64,000 nt of DNA from Homarus americanus (GCF_018991925.1 NW_024737042.1:19964795-20028794); one strand, 5' to 3'; shown: positions 19,691 to 30,960, counted from the stretch's first letter. Notes: generated by a model not told the origin, from the letters alone. Made by a program: numbers and translations.

Positions 19691-21347
19691 CCCAACAGAT
19701 GCACACTTCCTAACCTAACTTAACCACTACTCTGGGGAACAAGGTTATACCTGAGATCAGAATTATGAAGAACAATTAGATGCATTAAAAGAATCAAATC
19801 ACAGTATCACTCTGGTTCCACTTAATGGCACAAACATTCAAAAACAATACTATCAAAATTATTTAGGAACTATTAAACTACACACGTCAAGATAATATCA
19901 GTCTGAGGAATGGTGTTAACTACACCCGTAATAAGGGAGGGAAGATGTTCCTCTAGGTATCTCCTAGAGACCTAGACTCACGGTCTCAGTGTGTGACCAT
20001 TAGTTTACTCAGATAGCCTCAGTGTACTCCCAGTGCGTCCATAAAGCGGAAGGGAGTGAGCCAATCAGACCTTGTACAGTTGAGAGAAACTTTAGCTTCC
20101 CGTTAGCAAGAGGGTTTCACTAAGCTGCTCGGGACATGTGGTGTTGTGCACCCGAGTGGTAAGAACTGATCACCCACTGCTGATGCTGGTCCCGTGTCGT
20201 GTTAGTTGTCGGGAGCACTCGTTCACTCAAGAGATCCTTTGCTACCCCGCTAAACAGTGACAGGCCTACACTGATCGGTCCAATGGCGACAATCGCCACC
20301 CTCAATCATCAACGGCAGTCTCAAACGGCAGTCAATCTCTCGCAGTCAACTCCGGTCAACTCCGTCAACTCCAGTCAAGTGGGTTCTGACGGAAACCCTG
20401 AAATGAACTCACTGTTAGCTCTAGTTTACTTTACCACTGCCCTATCTAACCCTGTCTGAGATCGAATGAGACTTACTTGTTATACTGCAATAGCGCAGCA
20501 CAGGTGACTAGGCCATGTGACTATTTCTGTGACGGACGCGCAGGGACGTCTTGTTTTGTCTGAATGCTCCCCGCGACTGAGGGCCAGCCAGCGTCGCGTC
20601 CTCCCAAGGCGTTAACTTATGCCTACGTGACATATTTTCCGCCTAACTAATAACTCCTTGGGACACCCGTAACATTATTCAGACTGATAAACGATCTATA
20701 ATAATTTCAAATTCAATAATAGTCCCTTACTTCATGAATCGCATCATTATTAATTCGGTAAATTACATTTAATATCATATAGGCCTAGTTCCGCAATCTC
20801 TCGCTATGAGCAGGCAGCGCTCTCTCCCCTCAGATGACCTTGAACGCTCAGTATCGCTAATGGCGGGGCATTTGAAATTACTCTGAAATTTCTGAATATT
20901 ACATATATAAGGAAATATATATATGAAGAAATGACCGGGGTCAGTTTGTTCGTGCGTGGGTTGGTGTGTGTAGGCGCGGTAGAGCGCGGAGGGAGGCGAG
21001 GCGGTGGGGGGTGAGCAGTGGGAGGTGAGTTACCCTCGAGGCAGCCTGGGACGGTCGCGCTGACGCACCACTCTTCACAAATGCCGTATATCAGCCTTCC
21101 ACCTTAGGGAATCCTTTAAAACAAGGACACACACTTTAACACTACACACACACGAGGGGCACTTAAAGACACTTCACAGGAAATTGGGGTCACTGCACAC
21201 TGCTCAAAACTCGTTAGTCATTCAAACGAATTTTTGGGGGAGACAATGGCGACGGATGACGGAGTTGACAGAGGAGGTCTACGGGCCTTGATTTTACACG
21301 AACGCACTTATTTCCACTTAATCGATCACTTGATACTCTCTGCGCCA

Positions 21348-21678
21348 TGGAGATGTTCGGGGTACTTGGTTCTAACTACAGGGGCGAACATAAACACCTG
21401 TAGAGTTCTGTAGGTTCTTATTGACGGAAATATAGAAGGTGCCCTTACAAGCCCGGGTAGTCCTTACATTCCTATAGGGGTCAACTGACCTCACTCTGAC
21501 GTCTCAGGCGACATGTGGTAAGTGGTATACTAACAGCTTCCAGATGTCGCCAGGCACATTTATCTAAGCGTGTGGTGACATGAAACAGGGGCATTGCCAC
21601 ACGCTACTGACTAAAGAAATAATGTGTATATATAGAGTACATACATGGTATACATACAACATACATAATATACATACA
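21348..21678 (-). mobile_element. 5' LTR of RT-less minus-strand Gypsy
   Basis: 331 bp, the partner of 15092-15421. The target duplication GATGC follows at 21679-21683 and LINE A resumes directly. The inside is bounded by the primer-binding site TGGCGCAGAG on the minus strand. Confidence 0.92.
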
Positions 21679-21679
21679 G

Positions 21680-22194
21680 ATGCCTCCCTGTGGGGTTCCG
21701 TTTTCATGGACCCTGTAACTTGAGGTTGCTCCCTGAAAGCGTACTCTTGCTTCTCTCTGTGTGAGGTAGTTCTGGATCCACCCCAGCAACCTTCCTTTGA
21801 CGCCTTTTTCAGCGAGCTTCGTTATAATGGCCAGTGGATTTGCTAGTTCGAAGGCCTTCTCCAGGTCGAGGAAGACCACCAAAGCTGGTTTATTGTCTAC
21901 TGTGCTGAGTTTCTCGGCGATGTTGTTGCCTGTGCCGGTGTTCTCGGTGTAAGCAAAAATGTGAGGGTGTGGGCTGCCTACTTTCCACTTCAGTTTGTTG
22001 AGAGCCATTCTTTCTCCCTTCTTCGCTACGCAGCTGAGAAGGAAGATGGGTCTCGGTTTGTCTGGTTCTCTGGGCTTCGGAATGGGCTGTATATCTGCCT
22101 TCTTCCATTCCGTTGGAAGTCTTTGTGCTGTCCACGAAGCATTGATGACTTGTAGCAAGGCGTCGTGTCCTGCTTTTCCGGCAAGGGAAAGCAT
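21680..22194 (-). pseudogene. LINE A reverse transcriptase, N-terminal half
   Basis: The frame shows INASWTAQRLPTEWKKADIQ and PIPKPREPDKPRP (RT block 0-1), then PALVVFLDLEKAFELANPLA (block with the first catalytic Asp, LDLEKAF) and YRVHENGTPQGGI. The reading frame then runs into LTR sequence, so the last 24 residues of the open frame are not RT. The partner half with YADD is at 15058-14471. Confidence 0.88.
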
Positions 22195-22197
22195 GGA

Positions 22198-22833
22198 CTA
22201 AGTTATCCTGTCGGCCCCTTGTGCTGTGTCCTTGCTTCGTTTTATCGACTTCTGGAGTTCTTGCTGGTTGAAGGGTCTGTCGGTGTCGTCTTCATTATTG
22301 CAGGCCTCTTCGATCATCTGGAGTTTGGCCTGTCGCAGACGCCGTTGTGTCTCCACCGCATGTCTCGGGAGGTTTTTCGTTGCTTCTCGGTCGGAGAACA
22401 GTTTTGCAAGTCTCTCGGCTTTCTCTTCTGGGTTGGGATGGGTTGGTGGTGGTGGTGTTGCCTTCCCAGATGCCCTTCGGATCTGGGCCCACATTTTGCC
22501 ATGGGAGGTGTGCTCGTTCAGTTCGGAGCACCACTTGAACCAGGTTACGCTTTTGATTTCTTCCTTCTCTTCCCTGGTATCCTTGACTATGACTTGCAGG
22601 ATATGTCTGTTTGTTTCCATGGGATGTCTTCTGTAGTTTCTTCGGGTCATGTTCACTCTGTGGTTGAGTTCTTTCACCCTGGGACAGTAGTACCAGTAAT
22701 CCGTGTACTGTCTTGATGTAGGTTTTGTTTTTGGAATAGCCTCTTCTGCCGCTTGGTGAAACGCCTCGACTGTTGGTGGAGGGTTGTCTCGTTCACGAGT
22801 GCTGCGCCGGCCGTCTGTGATTTTGCGCGCCAC
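22198..22833 (-). pseudogene. LINE A linker between endonuclease and RT
   Basis: A 211-residue frame that reads VEAFHQAAEEAIPKTKP and MWAQIRRASGKATPPPP, then EKAERLAKLFSDREATKNLP and QELQKSIKRSKDTAQGADRIT. This is the usual region before RT in I-type LINEs, ending in a KS-x-DTA-x-GADRIT motif at the RT boundary. A stop at 22198 lies between linker and RT (ADRIT*SMLSL in frame). Confidence 0.75.
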
Positions 22834-22935
22834 TTAGCCAGGTGTTTCTTATAGAGTTCCCAGTCTGCCTTTTGGGTATTGTATCTCCATCTCGGCGGGG
22901 GTGGAGTGGGGGTTGTTTGTTCACCTTCAGTGTTG

Positions 22936-23217
22936 TTAGGGTGGCAAAGTGGTCGCTGTCAGCGTGGAATGTAGCTGCCAGGAGGCCGAAGGCTGTAGTG
23001 CACTGGAGACGAAGGTTAGATCTAGCCTTCCTCCCCTAGTGTGGGTGGGCTCTCCGGTGTTCAGGAGGCAGATCTCGGGTGTGTCTTGAAACGTGGGGTA
23101 TAGGTGTAGGCCGTCTTCATTTGTGGAGCTTACTGAGCTTAGGAAGGGATGATGTGCATTGAAATCCCCTCCTATGAGTGTGGCGTGGTCAGCTTCTGAA
23201 GCGAATAATTGAGTCAC
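22936..23217 (-). pseudogene. LINE A endonuclease, C-terminal half (copy next to RT)
   Basis: HATLIGGDFNAHHPFLSSVS is the catalytic GDFN-x-H block of APE-type endonucleases, and HTRGGRLDLTFVSSAL is a later conserved block. The frame shifts near 22960 and then the linker begins. Upstream, at 23219/23220, LINE A sequence stops abruptly where LINE B begins. The same 300 bases occur again at 27797-28115. Confidence 0.85.
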
Positions 23218-23665
23218 CTCGATCGATCCGATGGAATGGAGAGAAGAGAGCCTATTGGCTCAGGAAGATGGAAGACGGTGTAGGAGGAAGGTAAAGGTTG
23301 GGAAGTGGGAAATAAAGAGGGAGATTGATAGCAGGTGGGCTGTCCACCTTGCGGGGACGAGGTTAAATCTGCCATGCCAGCAGTTCATGTCCACTACAGC
23401 AAGGGAAGGGAAGCCAAGCTAATCTAAGCTAAGGTAGATTATGGTGTTTGGGGAGGGGGACCCTCAGTGTCCTTTAAGTATTCTTCGTTTTTATTTCGTG
23501 TATATTGGTTCTGGTTCTGTGTTGTCAAATGTTATGCTCTTGGGCCACCAGTTGTGTGTTCTGGCATTGTCTTCTTGCATTAATTGTTGGAATATGGGGT
23601 CTTCTAGTTCTTGTAGTTTTCCCATATTGTTAATGCTTGTTTCGGTGTTCTGATGTTGATTGTGG

Positions 23666-25520
23666 TTAGGTTATGTTCTGTGTGTAGCTCTCTGGAATTT
23701 TTGTATATGGTGGTCTGAGTTTTGCTGCTCTTCTGAGGGCTATGTTTTGGATTGCTTGTATTTTGAGTTTATTTGATTTCGTTATAGTGTTAAGTGTAAT
23801 TGGGGGATATTCCAGGTGTGGTCTGACTAGTGCTTCGTAAAGGTGTAGTTGTATATTGGTGTTTAATTTGCGGAGTCTTCTGAGTTTAGTTAGTTGGACC
23901 TCGGCTTTTGCAATTCTTTCTGTGATATGTGGTAGTATGCCGTTCCTTGTGAATTTGATGCCGAGGATTTTCCCATTTTCTGCGTATGGAATGTTTTGAT
24001 TGTTGACCATGATTGGGTAAGGTCTGGTTTTAGCTATGTGAATTATCTTCAGTTTTTGTGAGTTAGTTTTAATTTTCCATTTCCTTTCGTAATTGTTTAT
24101 GGTTTCTATTTCTCGGCTAGTTCTGATTGCCATCATTTGTTTGGATTTCCCTGGGTATTGTATAATTTGTGTTACGTCGTCTGCGTATGCAATGTACTCT
24201 GAGTTACTTGGTTTGGGCATGTCCGTTATATATATGGTGTATAGTGTTGGTGATATGTTGCTACCTTGGGGTACTCCACTGTAGAGGGTGAAGTTTTGAC
24301 CTATGTAGTTGTCGATGGTGAGTTTGCATTATCTGTTGTCAAGGAAATTGCAGAGGAGAGCCGTGATGTTGGGTGGCAAGTTGAGTTGAATGATCTTATA
24401 TTTGAGCCCTTTATGCCATACTTTGTTGAAGGCTTTGCTGACATCTCTGAGTACTATGTTACATTGGTTTCTGTTGCTGGCTGCATTTGCGATGGATTCA
24501 TATATTAAGGTTATTGCAGTGTTGGTGCCTCGGTTTTTCCTGAAGCCGTGTTGTCTATGGTTGTATTTCTCTTCATACTCTAGGTTGTTTCTTAGTCTCT
24601 GGTTTATTATTTTGTCAAGGATTTTGCCAGGTGTTTCGAGGAGTGAAATGGGTCTGTAGTTTTCTGCCTGTGTTGGGTTCTTTCCTTACTTTGGAATGAG
24701 TCTTATTTTTGCCTTTTTAAATTTGGATGGGAATAATCCGCTTGCTATTGATGCATTAAAGATGTCTGCAAGCTGTTTGATCATTGGTGGTGGTATGTTT
24801 TGCACCACAGTTTTGTTTATTTGACTTATTCCTGGCGATTTATTCTTGAAGCTGGCAATTGTTTTTGTGATGTCAAGTGTAGTTATTGGAGCAATTAGTG
24901 GGTCGCTATTATCTAACGTGTTGAGGTTGATTGTCCTGTATTGTTGCCATTTGTCTGTGTTTTGGTTCAAGTGTGTTTCAACCACTTGTTCTGTTTCTCT
25001 GCATTAGTTTCGGTTGTCCTCATCCGTGATTTGGTAGATGCTGCTCCAGAATGTTCTGAATATTGGTTCCTTGAGTTTAGGTTCTGTAATCTTCTTGCCA
25101 TTGTTGTCTATAAGGTAGCTGCTCTCCTCTGAGTTGGTTCCCATGAGAATTTTTTATTTTAGTCCAAAAGGCTTTTGGGTTTCTGTAGTCTGCCTGTGTG
25201 TTGGCTATTAGCTGGTTCCATTTTTCGTCGTGTTTTACTTTGCATCTCTCTAGTAGTTCTTCTTTAAAATTTCTATATAATGCAGTGATGTGTGGGCTCC
25301 AGCCGTATGTTTTTATAAATTCATGTCGGTTGGTGAACCTGGTTTGGATGATTTTTTCTTCGTGTGTTAGTTGTGCATATGGTAGTGTGCAATATGTTGT
25401 TTTTGGGATGTTGTTTTTCATGGCTATTGTGATTTTTGAATACCAGGTTTCTAAGGCAATATCGATCTCGTTGGTGTTTTTGTTGTGGAGAGTTATTGTT
25501 TCGTCGGTTTTGAAAGCTGT
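23666..25520 (-). pseudogene. LINE B ORF2: RT region
   Basis: Read downward. The frame 25421-25077 is the linker (FTNRHEFIKTYGWSPHI, KAFWTKIKNSHGN). The frame 24985-24686 is the RT entry (ASFKNKSPGISQINKTVVQN, FKKAKIRLIPK). RT middle blocks follow in other frames at 24660-24230. The frame 24220-23666 has the catalytic EYIAYADDVTQII, then KILGIKFTRNGI and EALVRPHLEYPPI. At least three frameshifts or stops separate these parts, so the copy is dead. The codons are AT-rich compared with LINE A. Confidence 0.82.
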
Positions 25521-25556
25521 TTTGTAACTTTCCCAGTTAGCTCTATTAAATGAATA

Positions 25557-27362
25557 TCATGGTGTCGAGGGAATTTGTATTGGAGATGTGGAAATAGTTG
25601 CTATTATGGGTATGTGATCACTGGTGCTGGCGGGTCCAGGTTTTATGTGTGTGTGAAAATGATGATGTCTGTTTGTCAGAATTGTGTCGGGATTCCCAGA
25701 GTGTCCCGGTGTTATGAATGTTTGAAAGTCTGGGCCTAGGTGTGTAATGCTGCCTTGCTCAATTAGGTTGTGCAGTACTACTCCAGCGGGGTTTCTGTTG
25801 TGATGTCCAAGTGTTGGTGTCGAGAGTTCAGATCGCCTAGAAAGTATGCCGGGCTGTTTCGCCTGGTTAGTTTTAGGAGGTCGCCTGTCTGGAATATTGG
25901 TCTTCTGAATGGTAGGTATGATGTTCCTATTATTGTTGGTCCTTTGGTGGATATTTTTTTGGTAGACGTGATAATTGAATATTTTTATTTTTTCGTTGTC
26001 TTTTCGCCCGTGTGGGTTGATAAGGATGATGTCTGGGTCTATTGTGCTGTATACGTTAATAAGTTCTGTTTTCCTTGCCAGAGTCCAGGCAAGGACGTTG
26101 TGTTGAATTATCTTTAATGATTTGTTTTGAATAGTCGTGGATCCAGAGAACTTGGTGCAGGGTGTTTGCTGGCTCGTGTATCTCCTGGCGAGTGTCTTCC
26201 TTTCCTCCTTTAATCCCGTTCTGATTTTCTTAAACTTAGTTATGTCTACCCTTTCAATTTTGTTATATTTGGTGTTTATTAGTCCTGCATTTATCAACGA
26301 GTCTATGTAGGATTCTTCTACCCTGACATCATCGTAGGTGAATTTGACTGTGCCTTCCTTGATTTCCTGTAGAAGTCTATCATTAGTTATTGTAGGTGGT
26401 GTGTTGACTGAGTAGAAGCGGATACCGATCTCATTTCCTAGGTCTGCTGGCTGCACATTGGTTGGTAAAGATGGGGGGGTACGATAGCCAGAATGGGATT
26501 CTTTTCTTGTTTTCGCTTTGGTTGGGTCAGCTTTTGCAGGTTGTGGTTTCTCTGTTTGCCGAGTTGTGGAATCTGATGATTTGTGGTGTGGTGTGACTGG
26601 TTGGCTGATTGGGTCTATTTCCATCACGTTTTCTTCTGTGACTCGTTTGGTTGTGTGCTCCTGTGGTTTGGTTATTCCTAGGCTATTCTCGGTGACAATT
26701 TTAAATATTTCTGTTGAAGGGGCGTCGTCTGGGAATTTCACCTCCGGCAGATTATTTGCAGCAAACATTTCCCTGATCGTTTTTCCAAAGGATCCTGGTT
26801 TTGCGATGTTGTTGATGTGTGCATGAATAATACTAGTTAGAATTGTGAATGGTAATCCTTCGCTCAGATTAAGGTATGTAGGTTGCATGACGGGGTTTTC
26901 TTTGGTTTTCTTCAGGGCTTTGGAGGTGGTATCTTGCAGCTTTGCAATTGCTGCATATGTCTTGTTAGGGTCTGTTTCTATCTTCTTATTTGCCTTTTCT
27001 TTTTCTCTCAGATTCCTAATTATTTCTTTCCTTATGGGACAGCGTGCTGCTAGTGTTCGGTGGGCACCATTGCAGTTCAGGCATTTGGGATTATCTTTGG
27101 TGCTACATTCTCTGAATGTGTGGCCCTCTGCTGCGCATTCGGAGCAAAACTTCTTATTTTTTGGGGGACAGTTTATTGCTATATGACTGTATTTGTAGCA
27201 GTTCCAACACGGTGTTATTGCGTAAAAATCCCCCTGCTCAATTTGTTGTTTTGATATGTGGTAGTGGGAGATACAGAGGCCATTCTCTAGGGCTTTTTGT
27301 ACTATGGAGATCTCTCCAAACCTGACCTTCTTCATGGTGGGAGCACCAGGCATTAGCACCAC
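25557..27362 (-). pseudogene. LINE B ORF1 zinc-knuckle protein read through into endonuclease
   Basis: A continuous 601-codon frame. Residues 52-65 (CWNCYKYSHIAINC), 73-86 (CSECAAEGHTFREC) and 94-108 (CLNCNGAHRTLAARC) are three zinc knuckles of a LINE ORF1. Residues 200-340 are a Pro/Thr/Lys-rich tail. From about 415, SLKIIQHNVLAWTLARKTEL is the start of an APE endonuclease (ORF2), followed by a damaged middle and PASTSDHIPIIATIST (the SDH block) near the end. ORF1 and endonuclease normally occupy separate frames; here they are in one. The N-terminal part of ORF1 is upstream at 27367-27670 in other frames. Confidence 0.82.
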
Positions 27363-27366
27363 CTCC

Positions 27367-27730
27367 TCAACCCTAGCCTATGGGTTCCTCTCTTCTATAT
27401 TGTTAGCAATGTAGCTTGGTGTTTCTTTCAGTATATTTCTATTTACCCTTTTAATGACTACGGATTTTTTTGCACGTAGTTTCAAAATCCCGTTCTTTTA
27501 ATTTCTTTGTTGAGTCGGCAGAGAGCATATTGTCTACATCCTTTTCTTCCAGACAAAGGACTATGAATGAGTCCTTTGTTTCGATCAAGGCGGCGAATTT
27601 GATGTTTAGCTGGGCACATAGTAGTATGCCCAGTTCCTCCTTGCGTTTTTCGGATACCCCCCCCCCCCTAGAGGGAGCGTACCCGTATCCTGTTTCCAGT
27701 TGTCCTAGTCATTTGCTTTGGTCGTTCTCC
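27367..27730 (-). pseudogene. LINE B ORF1 N-terminal remnant
   Basis: In broken frames the minus strand reads KRKEELGILLCAQLNIKF, then SFIVLCLEEKDVDNMLS and SVVIKRVNRNILKETPSYI, the RRM-like part that precedes the knuckles in this ORF1 type. The intact-looking ORF1 at 63679 has the same layout. Confidence 0.65.
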
Positions 27731-27796
27731 GTGGCATCAGTCTTGTTGTGATTTGACGAAAGTTACAGGCACCCTACCAATTCCGAGCGAGCAACC

Positions 27797-28483
27797 GAAC
27801 ACCTTCAGTGTTGTTAGGGTGGCAAAGTGGTCGCTGTTCAGCGTGGGGTGTAGCTGCCAGGAGGTCGAAGGCTGTAGTGCACTGGAGGTCGAAGGCTGTA
27901 GTGCACTTGAGACAAAGGTTAGATCTAGCCTTCCTCCCCTAATGTGGGTGGGCTCTCCGGTGTTCAGGAGGCTGATCTCGGGTGTGTCTTGAAAGGTGGT
28001 GTATAGGTGTAGGCCCTCTTCATTTGTGGGGCTTACCGAGCTTAGGAAGGGATGATGTGCATTGAACTCCCCTCCTATGAGTGTGGCGTGGTCAGCGGCT
28101 GAAGCGAATAATTGAGTCACCTCCAGTGAGCCCCTTGGGTTCTTGTAGATGTTGTGAACAGTTAATTCCCGTTCTTGGAGGGTTACTTTGACGGCCTGTG
28201 TCTCAATGTTTTCCCCACATGGAAATTGCTGCATGACCTCGGAGGAGGGTATGCTTGACTTGACCAAGATCATACATCCTCTTGTCGACGCCTGCGTGAA
28301 ATGCCTCCTGTGTGTCTTGTAGCCACTGAATTTGAAACAGTGGTGTTCTTGTAGAAGTGTTTCTTGTAGCAGTATAAAGTCAAGCTTGTCCTTGGCTGCT
28401 GCTTCTTGCAGGAGGTGTTTCTTGTTTTTGATGTCGTGAACATTCCATCTAAGGATGTTTAGGGTGCTGATGTATCCCACCAC
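27797..28483 (-). pseudogene. LINE A endonuclease (second, more complete copy)
   Basis: The frame includes LNILRWNVHDIKNKKHLL (N-terminal N-x-H block), LDFILLQETLLQEH (catalytic LQET), TLIGGEFNAHHPFLSS (GDFN has become GEFN) and a later RGGRLDLTFVSSAL. A 24-base internal repeat (GTCGAAGGCTGTAGTGCACT region, 27866-27910) adds SSALQPST twice. LINE A sequence ends at about 27797 after TLTTLKV and LINE B begins. ORF2 has no ATG at its start and overlaps the end of ORF1. Confidence 0.85.
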
Positions 28484-28890
28484 TGTTTCATCGGGGACTT
28501 CTGGTGGTCCTTGATGGAAATGTTCAGGTTTGATTCCGACTGGATCAGGTTCATATCTTCTTGTTCTGTGGTGGTTTTTGCCTTCTGGGGCGTGGTTCGG
28601 TTCAGGGGAGCCGAAACGTCCAATTTCTTTCTGGGAGCTGTCGGTACCTTTGGTTCCCTGGTGGCCTTTTCGGTGGAGAGTGTACCTCGGCTGTCACTCG
28701 TGTGGGGACAGGCATGGCGTCCTCCACTGAGGTGGCTGGAGCTGTGGCGACTTGCCCGAGGACGCTCCCCATTATGTAAGAGCCATATTCTGTTTTATAG
28801 GGTATAAGGTGTAAAACTTTTGATGTATTAGCATTAGTTGGCAACCGGGCCAGATTTGTGTGGTGTAGGTGATGGTCACGGCAGAGTAGC
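28466..28890 (-). pseudogene. LINE A ORF1 C-terminal remnant
   Basis: In the frame ending at 28461 the minus strand reads RKKLDVSAPLNRTTPQKAK and then SPMKQWWDTSAP before a stop that overlaps the ORF2 start. Low-complexity Pro/Thr/Lys content fits the end of an I-type ORF1. No zinc knuckles are visible before the unrelated tandem repeat begins at about 28898, so ORF1 is truncated. Confidence 0.55.
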
Positions 28891-28897
28891 GTGAGCC

Positions 28898-29127
28898 ACC
28901 GACTGAACCGGACAGCACGGAGAACCATGAACTCCAGGCCTGGTATAGACACGCCGACGTGGGGTACAAGATAGCCACCGAGTTGTGCGTGAAGTAATTG
29001 GAGATATTTGGACCGACTGAACCGGACAGCACGGAGAACCATGAACTCCAGGCCTGGTATAGACACGCCGACGTGGGGTACAAGATAGCCACCGAGTTGT
29101 GCGTGAAGTAATTGGAGATATTTGGAC
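28898..29127. repeat. 114-bp tandem duplication (two units)
   Basis: Two nearly identical units, starting ACCGACTGAACCGGACAGC at 28898 and 29012. The 114-base length is a multiple of three, so the minus strand shows a repeated 38-residue block (from SKYLQLLHAQLGG to LRAVRFSR). No known protein is recognised, and the frame is probably fortuitous. Confidence 0.92.
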
Positions 29128-29173
29128 ATGAAAAATTGCTATGTGAATGTAAATAGTGTAATATATGTAATTT

Positions 29174-29592
29174 TTACACGACGAGTTTCCATAAGCCCTT
29201 CCTCTCGGTCTGAAGGTTCCGTGATAATTGACATCTACAAAATCGAATGGTATGACTAGGTCTCTTACAATATACACACACAAGCGGACTAGACGGCTGT
29301 GTCGGATTACCATCCCCATGAGCAATGTTATCACCAGAGGAAGACTTTACATTTTGGCTATTGTTTCTCCCTCTGTCAGACAACGACTTAACCATCAGAT
29401 ATTAAGAATAGGCTAAACGAGCTGCCTGAACAAAGTCTTTCTTACCACGTTCCATCACTACAAGAATAACCATGCCCTCGAAAGTAGTGATGTTTGCCTC
29501 AAACCACTTACGAGGTAGCCTCATCTTCTCAAGTGCAAATTCTAGGAAGGTGTGCGCAAAAGGATTTAAATAGTTCCTAAACTGTTGAGTGG
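29174..29592 (-). pseudogene. gag: Gag-like remnant with one CCHC knuckle
   Basis: One minus-strand frame with a single internal stop near 29414. The first part reads NYLNPFAHTFLEFALEKMRL then FEANITTFEGMVILVVMERG, a helical capsid-like stretch. The second has CVYCKRPSHTIRFC, a C-x2-C-x4-H-x4-C zinc knuckle. I cannot assign it to a specific LTR family. It could be Gag of a retroelement or of a domesticated relative. Confidence 0.5.
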
Positions 29593-29689
29593 TCCTCTAC
29601 GTTGTTGGGATCAATTGACTTTATGTCATGTCTATTTAGGCGGTCGTGTCTATAAAAACATCTCAGGTCGCAAGTCAAATTTCAGCTCT

Positions 29690-29937
29690 GCCTACCATGC
29701 ATCACCAACCTCAGGAGAGTCCATTTCCTGGTCCATTGTTTCCATTCTCTCAACATTTCTATTGTGCATATGCGAGATTTTATGCCGTTTCAGAGCTGAT
29801 ATTTCGGCAGACAAATCTGTACGGCATAAACGGCAGTACGCTCTATTGGGGTTGTCCTCGACCCTCCTGAGCCAATCCTTGAATTCCCCATAGTGAAGCC
29901 AAGCAACCCTAAATGTTTGCTTTGGCGGCAGTGTTCG
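29690..29937 (-). pseudogene. BED-like zinc-finger exon or remnant
   Basis: The minus strand from an in-frame stop at 29938-29940 reads FRVAWLHYGEFKDWLRRV, then AYCRLCRTDLSAEISALKRH and KISHMH. The layout (W near the start, EFKDWL, C-x2-C, then His pair) is that of BED-type fingers found at the N-terminus of hAT-derived proteins. A stop follows near 29693 (AW*). No ATG starts it, so it is either a broken transposon remnant or an internal exon; a GGTAGG donor-like site lies at its end. Confidence 0.5.
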
Positions 29938-29940
29938 TCA

Positions 29941-30354
29941 GGTTTTTTTGCAAAATAAAGTAAATGGGTTAAAAGATGAACCGAGGAAGAAACAGAGAGA
30001 GCGATACAGAGAAACAGAAGAAAGGGGAGAGAGATTGAGGAGGGGATATAATGAACAAACATATTCAATATATATATACATTATATTGACAATGAGAACC
30101 AATGCATGTACATGTTGCTTATAACTTACCTTTAATTTCTTGTTTGTTGAGTCTGACTAAGGATTTTCCAGGGAAGGAGATAAACATATACAGAATTATA
30201 TAAATTAATTTTACAAGTTCAGTATTTAACTTCTGAGGTCACGGATCATACTTTAAAATAGCTATTATGGTATTGATTAACATGTATAAAACCGTCTATA
30301 ATTTTAAAGTAAAATTGGTAATATTATATAATTCTTACAGTATATCAGTCGGTA
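29941..30354. other. AT-rich spacer, nothing recognised
   Basis: Contains a purine-rich run (GAGAGAGCGATACAGAGAAAC near 29996) and AT-rich sequence with TATATATA at 30070. No coding or repeat signal beyond that. Confidence 0.6.
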
Positions 30355-30960
30355 ATATTACCGCATTGCTGCGGTATGCGGTCGCCACATTCGCATGAAA
30401 TAAGGGGACGCATACCCGTAGAGACATATTACCACGTAGCAGACGAAATTTCCGCACTTTGGCATCACTGCCTGATCCTCGTGACCAGCCTTGGGAATAG
30501 GAGTAACCAGCTAAGGCAGTAGCTGAAGGTGTACTACCTGCACTCGGGCAGGAGAAGTCGTTTTCAGCTCCGGTCGAAGACTTTTGAGTAGGCGAAGCAG
30601 CTGAGAACCGTGGTCTAGGTAGGAGGTGGAACTGCGAGTATGGGCAAAATAGTGACGAATCACCCTCGTAGATGGTGTGGACAGGTTGGTAAACGGGGCA
30701 GTTACCAGGCGAAGTGCCGATTAGTGACGAGACTGAGGCCCGATGAAGGTCGGGTCGTAACACAGGAAGTAATGGAAACCATCCACCTGAGAAAAAAAAC
30801 GGAGGCCCTGAACGTCAGGTTCCATTGCCTAGGGAAGTAGGTTTGGGACTAGCTCCTGGACGACCCTCACATCCCAGACCATCTACGCGGGGAAGACATC
30901 AACGGAGGGCGACCCCACACCTGGTGGCCCTGGACTCTGCCCGCACTACAACAGCCCAAC
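30355..30960 (+). repeat. Dispersed repeat R1, copy 2
   Basis: 30555-30735 matches 6594-6770. Downstream, the plus strand could encode a short tail (TEALNVRFHCLGK, then stop, then LLDDPHIPDHLRGED), somewhat like the C-terminus of a LINE ORF2 protein, which would make R1 a LINE 3' region. This is weak; no RT is nearby. Confidence 0.5.

Larger units (their letters stand above)
23220..27796 (-). mobile_element. LINE B, non-LTR element inserted in LINE A
   Basis: A minus-strand element with ORF1 (three CCHC knuckles), APE endonuclease and RT. Its 3' end at 23220 has no poly(A); the minus strand ends in CCATCGGATCGATC. No RNase H is seen after RT, which favours a Jockey-like clade, although the ORF1 type is also common in I-like elements. 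Both flanks are LINE A endonuclease sequence. A C-run at 27659-27668 lies near its 5' end. Confidence 0.8.

Noticed and set aside
21961..22716. Plus-strand frames of up to 183 codons opposite LINE A
   Set aside because: Shadows of the minus-strand RT and linker; no independent support.
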